Notes: a model not told the origin generated them from the sequence alone. A stretch of 42,953 nucleotides of DNA from Streptomyces sp. NRRL S-31 (GCF_000718775.1 NZ_JOCB01000103.1:1-42953); one strand, 5' to 3'; positions 9,411 to 19,213 are shown, counted from the stretch's first letter. Numbers and translations are program-made.

Positions 9411-11665
9411 GCCGGACGCCTCTGGACACGGTCGAGCACGCGGCCGCGACCCCCGACGTCGAGCTGCCCTGGGCCGAACTCGGTCTGAAGAAGGACGAGT
9501 ACGAGCGGGTGGTGGAGATCCTCGGCCGCCGCCCGACCGGTGCCGAGCTCGCCATGTACTCGGTCATGTGGTCCGAGCACTGCTCGTACAAGTCCTCCAA
9601 GGTCCACCTGCGCCAGTTCGGCGAGAAGGCGCCCGAGTCGGACGCGCTGCTCGTCGGCATCGGCGAGAACGCCGGCGTGGTGGACGTCGGCCAGGGCTAC
9701 GCCGTCACCTTCAAGGTCGAGTCGCACAACCACCCGTCGTACGTCGAGCCCTACCAGGGCGCGGCCACGGGTGTCGGCGGCATCGTCCGCGACATCATCG
9801 CGATGGGCGCCCGCCCGGTGGCGGTCGTGGACCCGCTGCGCTTCGGCGCGGCCGACCACCCCGACACCAAGCGCGTGCTGCCGGGCGTGGTCGCGGGCAT
9901 CGGCGGCTACGGCAACTGCCTGGGCCTGCCCAACATCGGCGGCGAGGTCGTCTTCGACGCCTGCTACCAGGGCAACCCGCTGGTCAACGCCGGTGCCATC
10001 GGCGTGATGCGGCACGAGGACATCCACCTCGCGAAGGCCTCCGGCACGGGCAACAAGGTCATCCTGTACGGCGCCCGGACCGGCGGCGACGGCATCGGCG
10101 GCGCCTCCATCCTGGCCTCCGAGACCTTCGACGACGCCAAGCCGTCCAAGCGCCCCGCCGTCCAGGTCGGCGACCCCTTCCAGGAGAAGCTGCTCATCGA
10201 GTGCACCCTGGAGGCGTTCCGGGAGAAGCTGGTCGTCGGCATCCAGGACCTGGGCGCGGCCGGTCTGTCGTGCGCCACCTCCGAGCTGGCCTCCAACGGC
10301 TCCGGCGGTATGCGCGTCACCCTGGACGACGTCCCGCTGCGCGACTCCACGCTCTCGCCGGAGGAGATCCTCATGAGCGAGTCGCAGGAGCGCATGTGCG
10401 CGGTCGTGGAGCCGGAGAAGGTCGACCGCTTCCTGGAGATCTGCGAGAAGTGGGACGTCATCGCCACCGTCATCGGTGAGGTCACCGACGGCGACCGGCT
10501 GGAGATCTTCTGGCACGGCGGGAAGATCGTGGACGTCGACCCGCGCACGGTGGCGCACGAGGGCCCGGTCTACGAGCGCCCGTACGCCCGCCCCGACTGG
10601 CAGGACGCCCTCCAGGCGGACGACGCGGGCAAGCTGCCCCGCCCGGAGACCTCCGGGGAACTGCGCGAGCAGGTCCTGAAGCTGGTGGCCTCGCCGAACC
10701 AGGCGTCCAAGAAGTGGATCACGCAGCAGTACGACCACTTCGTGCAGGGCAACACCGTCCTCGCCCAGCCGGAGGACTCCGGCATGATCCGCGTGGACGA
10801 GGAGACCGGCCTCGGCGTCGCGATCGCGACGGACGGCAACGGCCGCTACGCCAAGCTCGACCCGTACACGGGCGCGCAGCTGGCGCTGGCCGAGGCGTAC
10901 CGGAACGTCGCCACGACCGGCGCCAAGCCGCTGGCCGTCTCCGACTGCCTGAACTTCGGCTCGCCCGAGGACCCGGCGGTGATGTGGCAGTTCGCGGAGG
11001 CCGTGCGCGGTCTCGCCGACGGCTGCCGGCAACTGGGCACCCCGGTGACCGGCGGCAACGTCTCGCTCTACAACCAGACGGGCGAGGCCGCGATCCACCC
11101 GACCCCGGTGGTGGCCGTGCTCGGCGTGATCGACGACGTCGCCCGCCGCACCCCGGTCGCCTTCCAGGAGGAGGGCCAGCTGCTCTACCTCCTCGGCGAC
11201 ACCCGCGAGGAGTTCGGCGGCTCGGCCTGGTCCCAGGTCGTCCACGACCACCTCGGCGGCCTGCCCCCGGCCGTGGACCTGGAGCGGGAGCGCCTGCTGG
11301 CCGAGATCCTGATCTCCGCCTCCCGCGACGGCATGATCGACTCCGCGCACGACCTGTCCGACGGCGGTCTGGTCCAGGCCGTGGTGGAGTCCGCGCTGCT
11401 CGGCGGCAAGGGCGCGCGGCTGGTCGTGCCCGACGGGCTGGACGCCTTCACCTTCCTGTTCTCCGAGTCGGCCGGGCGGGCCGTCGTGGCGGTGCCGCGC
11501 TCGGAGGAGGTCCGGTTCAACGACATGTGCGGTGCGCGCGGCCTGCCGGCCACCCGCATCGGTGTCGTGGACGGCGACGCGGTCGAGGTGCAGGGCGAGT
11601 TCACGCTGCCCCTCGCCGAGCTGCGCGAGGCCCACGAGGCGACGATCCCGGCGCTGCTGGCGTAG
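9407..11665 (+). CDS. purL: Phosphoribosylformylglycinamidine synthase subunit PurL
   Basis: This 752-residue small-type PurL converts FGAR to FGAM with ATP and ammonia from PurQ. Family motifs are [16 protein letters not shown] near residue 50, [18 protein letters not shown] near residue 105, [15 protein letters not shown] near residue 280 and [11 protein letters not shown] near residue 550. It lacks the fused glutaminase of the 1,300-residue enzyme, consistent with separate purS and purQ. ATG 9407 overlaps the purQ stop. Transcription probably ends at the hairpin 21 bases downstream. Confidence 0.97.
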   Translation: MSRTPLDTVEHAAATPDVELPWAELGLKKDEYERVVEILGRRPTGAELAMYSVMWSEHCSYKSSKVHLRQFGEKAPESDALLVGIGENAGVVDVGQGYAVTFKVESHNHPSYVEPYQGAATGVGGIVRDIIAMGARPVAVVDPLRFGAADHPDTKRVLPGVVAGIGGYGNCLGLPNIGGEVVFDACYQGNPLVNAGAIGVMRHEDIHLAKASGTGNKVILYGARTGGDGIGGASILASETFDDAKPSKRPAVQVGDPFQEKLLIECTLEAFREKLVVGIQDLGAAGLSCATSELASNGSGGMRVTLDDVPLRDSTLSPEEILMSESQERMCAVVEPEKVDRFLEICEKWDVIATVIGEVTDGDRLEIFWHGGKIVDVDPRTVAHEGPVYERPYARPDWQDALQADDAGKLPRPETSGELREQVLKLVASPNQASKKWITQQYDHFVQGNTVLAQPEDSGMIRVDEETGLGVAIATDGNGRYAKLDPYTGAQLALAEAYRNVATTGAKPLAVSDCLNFGSPEDPAVMWQFAEAVRGLADGCRQLGTPVTGGNVSLYNQTGEAAIHPTPVVAVLGVIDDVARRTPVAFQEEGQLLYLLGDTREEFGGSAWSQVVHDHLGGLPPAVDLERERLLAEILISASRDGMIDSAHDLSDGGLVQAVVESALLGGKGARLVVPDGLDAFTFLFSESAGRAVVAVPRSEEVRFNDMCGARGLPATRIGVVDGDAVEVQGEFTLPLAELREAHEATIPALLA

Positions 11666-11685
11666 GCGCGGAGCCGGTACGGCGC

Positions 11686-11717
11686 GAAGGCCCGCCCGGT
11701 GTTCCGGGCGGGCCTTC
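11686..11717 (+). terminator. Terminator of the purSQL operon
   Basis: Perfect 14-bp inverted repeat GAAGGCCCGCCCGG / CCGGGCGGGCCTTC with a 4-base loop, 20 bases after the purL stop. Confidence 0.8.
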
Positions 11718-11740
11718 CGCACGCGGTCACCGGTCACCGC

Positions 11741-11870
11741 GCCGGCACGCGTCGGCCCGCGCCGGCACGCGTCGGCCCGCGCCGGCACGCGTCGGCCTGC
11801 GTCTACCCGCGTCGGCCCGCCCCGGCCTACGTTGGCCCGCCTCGGCCCGCCTCGGCCCGCCTCGGCCCGC
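11741..11870. repeat. Tandem array of 20-bp GC-rich units
   Basis: Units of GCCGGCACGCGTCGGCCCGC begin at 11741, 11761 and 11781 (the third has one change). Two diverged 20-base units follow at 11801 and 11821, then three copies of the half-unit CTCGGCCCGC at 11841-11870. The array lies between the purSQL terminator and the next promoter, and no credible gene covers it. The rest of the gap (11871-12055) is GC-rich and featureless. Confidence 0.85.
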
Positions 11871-12055
11871 CCCGGAGCGGCCACGGGTCCGGCGGGCGCC
11901 CCGTGCCCCCGGTCGGCTCGGCGCGGGAAGCAGGGCCGGGGGCGGGCGGCGGCCCGGGAACCCGGGACGCGCCGGACGGCGGCCGCCGCCGCCCGGCGCG
12001 CGCGGCGGCGCCGCGACCTGGCCGAAAAGGGCCTGAGGAGGCCCCCGGGCAGGCA

Positions 12056-12061
12056 TAGGCT
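12056..12061 (+). promoter_or_regulatory. -10 element TAGGCT, probable leaderless promoter
   Basis: TAGGCT ends seven bases before the ATG at 12069, so the transcript would begin at the start codon. It is the same hexamer and nearly the same spacing as at purD. A weak -35 candidate TGAGGA lies 16 bases upstream. Confidence 0.45.
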
Positions 12062-12068
12062 CGCCGCC

Positions 12069-12866
12069 ATGCCACCGGCCAAGAAGCGTGCCCGCACCTA
12101 TGACCCCGCCAAGACCCGAGCCGCGGTCCTCGCCCAGCTCGGCAACGTCCGGGAGGCCGTCCGCGGCCTCGGCCCCGAACGGCTCGCCCTGCCCACCCGG
12201 CTCGGCGAGTGGACCGTACGGGACCTGATCGCGCACATGGGCATGGCCGTCACCGCCGTGCAGCGCGCCCTGGACCGGCCGGCCCCGCCGAAGCAGGAGG
12301 TCCAGGTGGTCCAGTGGACCTTCGGCACCTCCGCGAACTCCGCCGCCATCGCCGACTTCACCCGGCAGGTCGCCGCGGACCACCCCGACCTCGACGCCTA
12401 CCTCGACGACGTCGACCAGGGCCTGCGCGCCCTCCTCGCCGCGCACCCCGCCGGGCGGCTGCTGGCGACCAACGCCGGGGCCATGCCGCTGGACGACTAC
12501 CTCGTCACCCGCGCCGTCGAACTCGTCGTCCACACCGACGACCTCAACGCCGCCCTGCCGGAACTCAAGGTTCCCTACGACCGGCAGGCGCTGGCCGCCG
12601 TGACCCGGCTGCTCGCCGACGCCCTCGCCGTGAAGGCGCCCGGCGGCTCCACCGAGGTGCGGGTGCCGCCGTACGCCGTCGTGCAGTGCGTGGCCGGGCC
12701 CCGGCACACCCGCGGCACCCCGCCCAACGTCGTGGAGACCGACCCGCTGACCTGGATCCGGCTCGCCACCGGCCGCCTGGCCTGGGCGGACGCACTGGCC
12801 GACGCACGGGTCAGCGCGAGCGGGGAGCGGGCGGACCTCGGCGGACTGCTGCCGCTGCTGGCATGA
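12069..12866 (+). CDS. Sterol-carrier-family / mycothiol-dependent maleylpyruvate isomerase-like protein
   Basis: The 265-residue protein has an N-terminal DinB/MDMPI-type helical domain. LGEWTVRDLIAHMGMAV (about residues 44-60) carries the conserved WTVRDLIAH motif with a metal-ligand His; a later DDYLVTRAVELVVHTDDL supplies another. The C-terminal half resembles an SCP2-like lipid-carrier fold. Mycothiol-dependent relatives act as isomerases or transferases, but the substrate here is unknown. ATG 12069 has no Shine-Dalgarno sequence and follows a -10 box, so it is likely leaderless. It overlaps the downstream lipoprotein gene by four bases. Confidence 0.75.
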   Translation: MPPAKKRARTYDPAKTRAAVLAQLGNVREAVRGLGPERLALPTRLGEWTVRDLIAHMGMAVTAVQRALDRPAPPKQEVQVVQWTFGTSANSAAIADFTRQVAADHPDLDAYLDDVDQGLRALLAAHPAGRLLATNAGAMPLDDYLVTRAVELVVHTDDLNAALPELKVPYDRQALAAVTRLLADALAVKAPGGSTEVRVPPYAVVQCVAGPRHTRGTPPNVVETDPLTWIRLATGRLAWADALADARVSASGERADLGGLLPLLA

Positions 12867-13351
12867 CGGAACCGGGCCGGGGCCGGGCACGTCGAAACCG
12901 TATGAACCGGTACAAGAAGTGTCTTGCCCTGGCCGCGGCCCCGCTGGTGGTGGCCTGCGGCGCCGGGAAGGCGGACAGTGGTGCGATGACCGTTCCCGCA
13001 CCGGTGACCGGGGTCGAGTGGCGGGTCGACAGCGTCACCGCCGACGGCACCACGCACTCCGCCCCCGCCTCCGCCTCCCCGCGCCTGCGCATCGACGCCG
13101 ACGGCGGCGCGGCCGGCGACCTCGGCTGCAACCGGTTCAGCGCCCGGGCCACCGTGCACGGCGACCGGATCACCTTCGGCGCGCTGCGCACCACCAAGAT
13201 GGCCTGCGCTCCCGACCGGATGAGTTTCGAGCGGGTGCTCGCGCGGGCGCTGGACGGCCGGACGCTCACCGGCGTCACCGGCGACGGCACCCTCACGCTC
13301 ACCAGCGGTCACGGGGAGCGCGTGCACCTCAGCCGTCACGCACCCGAATGA
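12863..13351 (+). CDS. META-domain lipoprotein
   Basis: Exported lipoprotein of 162 residues. A basic n-region (NRYKKC), a hydrophobic core and the lipobox LVVAC predict lipidation at the Cys near residue 32. The mature part fits the META/HslJ-like fold: GVEWRVDSV, LRIDADGGAAGDLGCNRFSARATV, then TTKMACAPDRMSFE. The motif GCNRFSA with a later MAC is characteristic of this domain. ATG 12863 overlaps the previous stop (ATGA), so coupled translation is likely; an internal ATG at 12902 would give a shorter, more standard signal peptide. Function of the family in the envelope is unclear. Confidence 0.8.
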   Translation: MTEPGRGRARRNRMNRYKKCLALAAAPLVVACGAGKADSGAMTVPAPVTGVEWRVDSVTADGTTHSAPASASPRLRIDADGGAAGDLGCNRFSARATVHGDRITFGALRTTKMACAPDRMSFERVLARALDGRTLTGVTGDGTLTLTSGHGERVHLSRHAPE

Positions 13352-13566
13352 TGTGCGACACCTCACTCATCAAGGCCGGGGAATGGCCCGAGAGCGTCCC
13401 GCGCACCTGGTCCCACAGTGCACCGGCCACCCCGGAAACCGTGCTGACCTGCGCGAACGCGGAATCCACCAAGATGCTCGGCGGTGTCCGGCCGGTGGAG
13501 GCCACGTATCGCCAATTCGGACCAGTGGTCGACCTCGCCTACACTCGGAGGCGTGCCACGTGGTGA
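13348..13566 (+). CDS. Possible small ORF between the META lipoprotein and purF
   Basis: An ATG overlapping the previous stop opens a 72-codon frame (MMCDTSLIKAGEWPESVPRT and onward) that ends 13 bases inside purF. No family is recognised, no ribosome-binding site is seen, and codon bias is only moderate. The 200-base stretch may instead be just the purF promoter region. Weakly supported. Confidence 0.2.
   Translation: MMCDTSLIKAGEWPESVPRTWSHSAPATPETVLTCANAESTKMLGGVRPVEATYRQFGPVVDLAYTRRRATW
13516..13545 (+). promoter_or_regulatory. Probable leaderless purF promoter
   Basis: TTCGGA (13516-13521), an 18-base spacer and TACACT (13540-13545), with the purF GTG seven bases after the -10 box. CGGAGG also lies immediately before the GTG, but only two bases away, too close for a normal ribosome-binding site. 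Confidence 0.45.
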
Positions 13567-15082
13567 CGGTCGACTCAATCACGATCTGCTTCCCGGCGAA
13601 AAGGGCCCCCAGGACGCTTGCGGCGTCTTCGGCGTCTGGGCTCCGGGTGAAGAGGTCGCAAAGCTCACGTACTTCGGGCTCTACGCCCTCCAGCACCGGG
13701 GTCAGGAATCCGCGGGAATCGCGGTCAGCAACGGCTCCCAGATCCTCGTCTTCAAGGACATGGGCCTGGTCTCCCAGGTCTTCGACGAGACTTCGCTCGG
13801 TTCGCTCCAGGGTCATATCGCGGTCGGACACGCCCGCTACTCGACCACCGGGGCCTCCGTGTGGGAAAACGCCCAGCCGACGTTCCGTGCCACCGGGCAC
13901 GGCTCGATCGCGCTCGGCCACAACGGCAACCTGGTGAACACGGCGCAGCTCGCCGAGATGGTCGCCGAGTTGCCCAACGACAACAACAGCCGCTCCACCA
14001 GGGTCGCGGCCACCAACGACACCGACCTGCTGACGGCCCTGCTGGCCGCCCAGGTCGACGAGGACGGCAAGCCGCTGACCATCGAGGAGGCCGCCCACGC
14101 GGTCCTTCCGAAGGTGCGGGGCGCCTTCTCGCTCGTCTTCATGGACGAGAACACCCTCTACACCGCCCGTGACCCGCAGGGCATCCGCCCGCTGGTCCTC
14201 GGCCGGCTGGAGCGCGGCTGGGTGGTCGCCTCCGAGTCCGCGGCACTCGACATCTGCGGCGCGAGCTTCGTGCGGGAGATCGAGCCGGGCGAGTTCGTCG
14301 CCATCGACGAGAACGGCCTGCGCAGCACTCGATTCGCGGAAGCGAAGCCCAAGGGCTGTGTCTTCGAGTACGTGTACCTGGCCCGCCCGGACACCGACAT
14401 CGCCGGCCGGAACGTCTACCTCTCCCGGGTGGAGATGGGCCGCCGGCTGGCCAAGGAGGCCCCGGTCGAGGCCGATCTGGTCATAGCGACCCCGGAATCC
14501 GGCACCCCGGCCGCCATCGGCTACGCGGAGGCCTCCGGCATCCCGTTCGGCAGCGGCCTGGTGAAGAACGCCTACGTCGGCCGGACCTTCATCCAGCCCT
14601 CGCAGACCATCCGCCAGCTGGGCATCCGGCTGAAGCTGAACCCGCTCAAGGAAGTCATCAAGGGCAAGCGCCTGGTCGTCGTAGACGACTCGATCGTGCG
14701 CGGCAACACCCAGCGGGCCCTGGTCCGCATGCTTCGCGAGGCGGGCGCCGCCGAGGTCCACATCCGGATCTCCTCCCCGCCCGTGAAGTGGCCCTGCTTC
14801 TTCGGCATCGACTTCGCCACCCGCGCGGAGCTGATCGCCAACGGCATGACCATCGAGGAGATCGGCACCAGCCTCGGCGCCGACTCGCTGGCCTACATCT
14901 CCATCGACGGCATGATCGACGCGACCTCGATCGCCAAGCCGAACCTCTGCCGCGCCTGCTTCGACGGCGAATACCCGATGGAGCTGCCGGATCCCGAGCT
15001 GCTCGGCAAGCAGCTGCTGGAGACCGAGCTGGCCGCCGGTCCCGCCGCCACGGCCGCGGCCGACGCGATCCGCCGCCCGTAA
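13553..15082 (+). CDS. purF: Amidophosphoribosyltransferase
   Basis: This 509-residue enzyme catalyses the committed step of purine synthesis, PRPP + glutamine to phosphoribosylamine. A 22-residue propeptide precedes the N-terminal nucleophile Cys23 (DACGVFGVW), which must be exposed by cleavage as in the Bacillus-type enzyme. Glutaminase motifs are ALQHRGQESAGIA and the GHNGNLVN segment. The PRPP loop is RLVVVDDSIVRGNT near residue 375. Cys residues in KWPCFFGID and KPNLCRACFDGEYP fit the oxygen-sensitive 4Fe-4S cluster. GTG 13553 matches the expected short propeptide. Confidence 0.96.
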   Translation: MPRGDGRLNHDLLPGEKGPQDACGVFGVWAPGEEVAKLTYFGLYALQHRGQESAGIAVSNGSQILVFKDMGLVSQVFDETSLGSLQGHIAVGHARYSTTGASVWENAQPTFRATGHGSIALGHNGNLVNTAQLAEMVAELPNDNNSRSTRVAATNDTDLLTALLAAQVDEDGKPLTIEEAAHAVLPKVRGAFSLVFMDENTLYTARDPQGIRPLVLGRLERGWVVASESAALDICGASFVREIEPGEFVAIDENGLRSTRFAEAKPKGCVFEYVYLARPDTDIAGRNVYLSRVEMGRRLAKEAPVEADLVIATPESGTPAAIGYAEASGIPFGSGLVKNAYVGRTFIQPSQTIRQLGIRLKLNPLKEVIKGKRLVVVDDSIVRGNTQRALVRMLREAGAAEVHIRISSPPVKWPCFFGIDFATRAELIANGMTIEEIGTSLGADSLAYISIDGMIDATSIAKPNLCRACFDGEYPMELPDPELLGKQLLETELAAGPAATAAADAIRRP

Positions 15083-15116
15083 CACCCCGCAGTACGACAC
15101 GAAAGCTCTCACAGCC

Positions 15117-16184
15117 ATGTCTGAGACAACTGGTGCCAGCTACGCAGCGGCGGGCGTCGACATCGAGGCGGGCGACCGCGCCGTCGAGCTGATGAAGGAG
15201 TGGGTGAGGAAGACCCAGCGCCCCGAGGTCCTGGGCGGCCTCGGCGGCTTCGCCGGGCTCTTCGACGCCTCCGCCCTCAAGCGCTACGAGCGCCCGCTGC
15301 TGGCCTCCGCCACGGACGGCGTCGGCACGAAGGTCGACATCGCCCGCCGCCTCGGCGTCTACGACACGATCGGCCACGACCTGGTCGCCATGGTCATGGA
15401 CGACATCGTGGTGTGCGGTGCCGAGCCGCTGTTCATGACCGACTACATCTGCGTCGGCAAGGTGCACCCCGAGCGGGTCGCGGCCATCGTCAAGGGCATC
15501 GCGGAGGGCTGTGTGCTGGCCGGCTGCGCCCTGGTGGGCGGCGAGACGGCCGAGCACCCGGGCCTGCTGGGCGCGGACGACTTCGACGTCGCCGGCGCCG
15601 GTACGGGCGTGGTGGAGGCCGACCGGCTGCTGGGGGCGGATCGCATCCGCACAGGTGACACCGTGATCGCCATGGCGTCCTCCGGGCTTCACTCGAACGG
15701 GTACTCCCTGGTCCGCCACGTCCTGCTGAACACGGCGGGACTGGCCCTGGAGAGCGAGGTCGCCGAACTGGGCCGCACCCTCGGCGAGGAACTGCTGGAG
15801 CCGACCAAGATCTACTCGCTGGACTGCCTGGCGCTGACCCGTACCACCGATGTGCACGCCTACAGCCACATCACCGGCGGCGGGCTCGCGGCCAACCTGG
15901 CCCGGGTCATCCCGGACGGCCTGCACGCCGTGGTCGACCGCTCCACCTGGACCCCGGGCGCGATCTTCGACCTGGTCGGCAGGACCGGGAACGTCGAACG
16001 CCTGGAGCTGGAGAAGACCCTCAACATGGGCGTCGGCATGATGGCGATCGTCCCGGAGGAGTCCACCGAGGTGGCCCTCGCGACCCTGGCCGACCGCGGG
16101 GTCGAGGCATGGGTCGCCGGCGAGATCACCGACCGGGGCGACAAGGAGACCGGCGCCGAGCTGGTCGGCACCTACGCGGTCTGA
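15117..16184 (+). CDS. purM: Phosphoribosylformylglycinamidine cyclo-ligase
   Basis: The 355-residue AIR synthetase closes the imidazole ring of FGAM with ATP. Family motifs are the Gly-rich GGLGGFAGLF near residue 40, LASATDGVGTKVDIA near residue 62, LVGGETAEHPG near residue 140 and SSGLHSNGYSLVR near residue 185. It lies 34 bases after purF in the same direction and is probably co-transcribed. ATG 15117 has only a weak GAAAG upstream. The unit ends at the hairpin 35 bases after the stop. Confidence 0.96.
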   Translation: MSETTGASYAAAGVDIEAGDRAVELMKEWVRKTQRPEVLGGLGGFAGLFDASALKRYERPLLASATDGVGTKVDIARRLGVYDTIGHDLVAMVMDDIVVCGAEPLFMTDYICVGKVHPERVAAIVKGIAEGCVLAGCALVGGETAEHPGLLGADDFDVAGAGTGVVEADRLLGADRIRTGDTVIAMASSGLHSNGYSLVRHVLLNTAGLALESEVAELGRTLGEELLEPTKIYSLDCLALTRTTDVHAYSHITGGGLAANLARVIPDGLHAVVDRSTWTPGAIFDLVGRTGNVERLELEKTLNMGVGMMAIVPEESTEVALATLADRGVEAWVAGEITDRGDKETGAELVGTYAV

Positions 16185-16219
16185 CGGCGCCGCGGGCCGG
16201 ACCCAGGGGTAGCACAGAA

Positions 16220-16248
16220 CCCGGTCGGTGGCAGTGCCACCGACCGGG
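16220..16248. terminator. Bidirectional terminator between purM and the DUF3073 gene
   Basis: Perfect 13-bp inverted repeat CCCGGTCGGTGGC / GCCACCGACCGGG with a 3-base loop, placed between two convergent genes. Outer bases AGCAC/GTGCT can extend the pairing. Confidence 0.8.
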
Positions 16249-16266
16249 CTGGTGCTGAGTACTGGG

Positions 16267-16518
16267 TCAAGCGCCGCGACGGTGCTGTGAGGGGCCCTCG
16301 TCCTCGTCTGCGTCGTCGTCCCCGTAGAGATCGGCGTACCGCGAGTAAAGATCGTCCTCGTCGTCCTCATCGTCCTCGAACGGCTCGCCGTTCGGCGGCT
16401 GGCTCGAAGTCGATGCGCCCAGTTCACTGGCCAGACGTGACAGGTCAGTCCCACCGCTGTTGTACTTCAGCTGGCGGGCGACCTTTGTCTGCTTGGCCTT
16501 GGCCCGGCCGCGCCCCAT
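16267..16518 (-). CDS. DUF3073 domain-containing protein
   Basis: This 83-residue actinobacterial protein starts MGRGRAKAKQTKVARQLKYN, a highly basic conserved head. A very acidic tail follows (EDDEDDEDDLYSRYADLYGDDDADEDE). No catalytic motif or membrane segment is present; the split charge suggests a nucleic-acid or protein contact role, but the function is unknown. ATG 16518 is chosen because GAGGGGG lies upstream and the head is the family start. Its place next to purM is the normal Streptomyces arrangement. Confidence 0.88.
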   Translation of the reverse strand: MGRGRAKAKQTKVARQLKYNSGGTDLSRLASELGASTSSQPPNGEPFEDDEDDEDDLYSRYADLYGDDDADEDEGPSQHRRGA

Positions 16519-16738
16519 GGCTCGACCCCCTCGGTGACGGGGCTCGACGGCCCCAGAGTCTGACACGCGTTCATGATCGGAACGGACCCTCCGTGGAGAG
16601 GCCGGTCCGTAGGGCTTCCACGGTACCTGAGCCCGCGCCCATACGGTACGTCGCCCGCAGCACGCGCGTCTGCCCATGACCTTCGAGGCGCCCCGTCCTC
16701 GCTGGTCAGTGGCGATTTTAACCACTTATCGGGGAACG

Positions 16739-16785
16739 ACCCGCCGGTGGAAGTGAGAGTTCTCTCCAAGTTCCCGCCGACGGGT
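16739..16785 (-). terminator. Imperfect hairpin after vdh
   Basis: ACCCGCCGGTGGAA and TTCCCGCCGACGGGT can pair as a long imperfect stem (one mismatch, one wobble, one bulge). It lies 23 bases beyond the vdh stop on the minus strand. The surrounding 16519-16807 gap also holds the upstream region of the DUF3073 gene and an AT-rich patch (GCGATTTTAACC). Confidence 0.4.
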
Positions 16786-16807
16786 ACCGCTCATGTGTGC
16801 GAACGGG

Positions 16808-17914
16808 CTAGCGCGCGGCGCGTTCCGCGCGGGCGTCGGCCATCCGCTGCTCGGCGATCCGGTCGGCCGCCGCGGCCGGCGGGATGCCGTCTTCCTTCGC
16901 ACGTGCGAATATGGCCAGCGTGGTGTCGAAGATCCTCGCCGCTTTCGCCTTGCACCGGTCGAAGTCGAACCCGTGCAGTTCGTCGGCCACCTGGATGACC
17001 CCGCCGGCGTTCACCACGTAGTCCGGCGCGTAGAGGATCCCGCGGTCGGCGAGGTCCTTCTCCACCCCCGGGTGGGCCAGCTGGTTGTTGGCCGCGCCGC
17101 ACACCACCGCGGCGGTCAGCACCGGCACGGTGTCGTCGTTCAGCGCGCCGCCGAGGGCGCACGGGGCGTAGACGTCGAGCCCCTCGACCCGGATCAGCGC
17201 CTCGGTGTCGGCGACGGCCGTCACCCCGGCGGGGTGCTCCTGGAGGATCCGCCGGACGGCGTCCGCGCGCACGTCCGTGATCACGACCTCGGCGCCCTCG
17301 TCGAGCAGGTGCCGCACCAGGTGGTGGCCGACCTTGCCGACACCGGCCACGCCGACCTTGCGGCCGCGCAGCGAGGGGTCGCCCCACAGGTGCTGGGCCG
17401 AGGCGCGCATGCCCTGGTAGACGCTGAAGGCGGTGAGCACGGAGGAGTCGCCGGCGCCGCCGTTCTCCGGTGAGCGGCCGGTGGTCCAGCGGCACTCGCG
17501 GGCCACGACGTCCATGTCCGCGACGTACGTGCCGACGTCGCACGCGGTGACGTAGCGACCGCCGAGGGAGGCGACCATGCGCCCGTAGGCGAGGAGCAGC
17601 TCCTCGGTCTTGTCGCGCTCCGGATCGCCGATGATCACGGCCTTGCCGCCGCCGTGGTCGAGACCGGCCATGGCGTTCTTGTACGACATCCCGCGCGCCA
17701 GGTTGAGGGCGTCGGCGACGGCCTCGGCCTCGGTGGCGTACGGGTAGAAGCGCGTGCCGCCGAGGGCGGGGCCCAGGGCGGTGGAGTGGATGGCGATCAC
17801 GGCCTTGAGGCCGCTGGCGTGATCCTGGCAGAGCACGACCTGCTCATGGCCGCCCTGGTCCGAGTGGAACAGGGTGTGCAGGACATCAGCAGGCGCGCCG
17901 GTTACGTCGGTCAC
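16808..17914 (-). CDS. vdh: Valine dehydrogenase (Glu/Leu/Phe/Val dehydrogenase family)
   Basis: 368-residue NAD-dependent branched-chain amino-acid dehydrogenase that deaminates valine to 2-oxoisovalerate and so feeds branched-chain acyl-CoA starters for fatty acids and polyketides. The catalytic-lysine segment [20 protein letters not shown] is near residue 80. The dinucleotide-binding loop [14 protein letters not shown] is near residue 190, followed by [10 protein letters not shown] and [11 protein letters not shown]. The GTG start at 17914 is preceded by GGAG about nine bases upstream. Valine specificity rests on the Streptomyces context (vdh beside bldC); sequence alone does not separate it from leucine dehydrogenase. 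Confidence 0.9.
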   Translation of the reverse strand: MTDVTGAPADVLHTLFHSDQGGHEQVVLCQDHASGLKAVIAIHSTALGPALGGTRFYPYATEAEAVADALNLARGMSYKNAMAGLDHGGGKAVIIGDPERDKTEELLLAYGRMVASLGGRYVTACDVGTYVADMDVVARECRWTTGRSPENGGAGDSSVLTAFSVYQGMRASAQHLWGDPSLRGRKVGVAGVGKVGHHLVRHLLDEGAEVVITDVRADAVRRILQEHPAGVTAVADTEALIRVEGLDVYAPCALGGALNDDTVPVLTAAVVCGAANNQLAHPGVEKDLADRGILYAPDYVVNAGGVIQVADELHGFDFDRCKAKAARIFDTTLAIFARAKEDGIPPAAAADRIAEQRMADARAERAAR

Positions 17915-18114
17915 TGTGGTGACTCCTGTGTACTAGCGGCGGGTGGGGTGCGGTCCCCGTGCGGGTGGCGGGGAGCCGTGGCATGAGCGTAGAGCCTCGG
18001 CCCGTTCACCATCCGCGCAGTGTTCAGGATCACTCTCCCGGGCCCGCCGCGCACGCGTGACCATGGCACGATGCGCAGTGGTTTCGAGCCGGACCGGGTG
18101 GGGAGGGAGCAGGC

Positions 18115-18957
18115 GTGCCGAAGGTGTCCTCCGTGGTCGTCCCCTATGCCGCCTACTTGCGCGTGTACGAGCCGCTGAGCGCCTTCCAGGAGCCGGAGCG
18201 CGGTCACTGGGCGCGCTACGCCCGGCGTCCGGACCGCCCCACCTACCAGGACGAACTGCGCCGGTCCCTGGCCGACTTGCTGCCCACCCCGCCGATCGCG
18301 GTGCCGGTGCACGAGAGTGGCGACGCCTTCGTGCTGGAGGTCGAGGGCACGGTGTGCGTGTGCCCCTGGCGGACCCGGCTGCGCGGCTGGCAGGCCCTGG
18401 ACGGGCTGGCGGACGAACTGCCCCCGCCGGTGCTGGACGCGGTGCTGCCGCCGGTGGTGCGCCGCCAGGCGGCCCAGGATTACGAGCGCTGGCTCGCCCG
18501 CAACCCCGACGCCCGCCCGTGGATCCGCACGGCGACCTGGCAGGTGCCGCTGAACTGGTTCGTGCTGGTCTCCGACGAGGAGCGGCGGTACGACGAGGGG
18601 ACCGCCGACGTGCCCCCGGCGCTGCGCTACCGCACGCCGATGGTGCAGGCCCGGCGCCGGGTGGCGCGGGGGCTGCGCGCGCTGCGGGACGCCATCGGGG
18701 AGGGGCCGCTGGTCGACGGCCTGGTGGACGTCGGCCGCTGGCTGGAGGAGTTCCATCCGCGTTCGCTGGTGGAACTGGACTACGGCGGGCTGGTGCACGT
18801 GCTGCCGGCGGGGGAGCTGGCGGACGACCGCTCGGCGGCGGACGTGGCCGCCGGCATCGAGGCGCTGCGCCGGGGCGACGGCGCGGCCGCGGGGGAGGCG
18901 TACGGGCGGCTGGTCGAGCGCTGGCGGGCGGTCCGGAACAGGCGTTCGGCGAACTGA
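18115..18957 (+). CDS. Conserved hypothetical protein
   Basis: 280 residues, no recognised domain and no signal peptide or membrane helix. The sequence is rich in aromatic and basic residues and has PWRTRLRGWQALDGLADELP near residue 85, a QDYERWLARNP helix and WQVPLNWFVLVSDEERRY near residue 145. GTG 18115 follows GGGAGGGAGCAGG at good spacing. It is conserved in position between vdh and bldC in Streptomyces, from memory, and transcribed toward bldC with a 520-base gap. Confidence 0.75.
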   Translation: MPKVSSVVVPYAAYLRVYEPLSAFQEPERGHWARYARRPDRPTYQDELRRSLADLLPTPPIAVPVHESGDAFVLEVEGTVCVCPWRTRLRGWQALDGLADELPPPVLDAVLPPVVRRQAAQDYERWLARNPDARPWIRTATWQVPLNWFVLVSDEERRYDEGTADVPPALRYRTPMVQARRRVARGLRALRDAIGEGPLVDGLVDVGRWLEEFHPRSLVELDYGGLVHVLPAGELADDRSAADVAAGIEALRRGDGAAAGEAYGRLVERWRAVRNRRSAN

Positions 18958-19213
18958 GTGACGTAGGTCACGGTCAAACCGGGGTCGGACGACGTACGTT
19001 CTCCTTCGCTTACACCACCTGATGGGGCGTTGGTCTCGATCTGGACTTTTACCCCAAGGGTGATGGACAGCACTTACCCGGCCCTTGCGCCTCTTGCCAC
19101 CCCTCGTGCCAAAATAGGACAAGGAGTCCGGGGAGGTCTCCGTCCGTCCAACTATGCTCCACTGTGGGCGGATTCTCAGCATTGCACGTTTTGGGGGGTC
19201 CGGTGACTCCTGA

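Noticed and set aside
11741..11870. CRISPR-like array
   Set aside because: Units are contiguous, without unique spacers, and no cas genes are present.
9131..12097. 988-codon minus-strand frame opposite purQ/purL
   Set aside because: Same codon-bias effect; purL is unmistakable on the plus strand and the antisense frame runs through a tandem repeat and a terminator.
12069..12866. Longer start for the sterol-carrier-family gene (open back to 11532)
   Set aside because: The extension would run through purL, its terminator and the tandem repeat; the ATG at 12069 fits the family start and the promoter.
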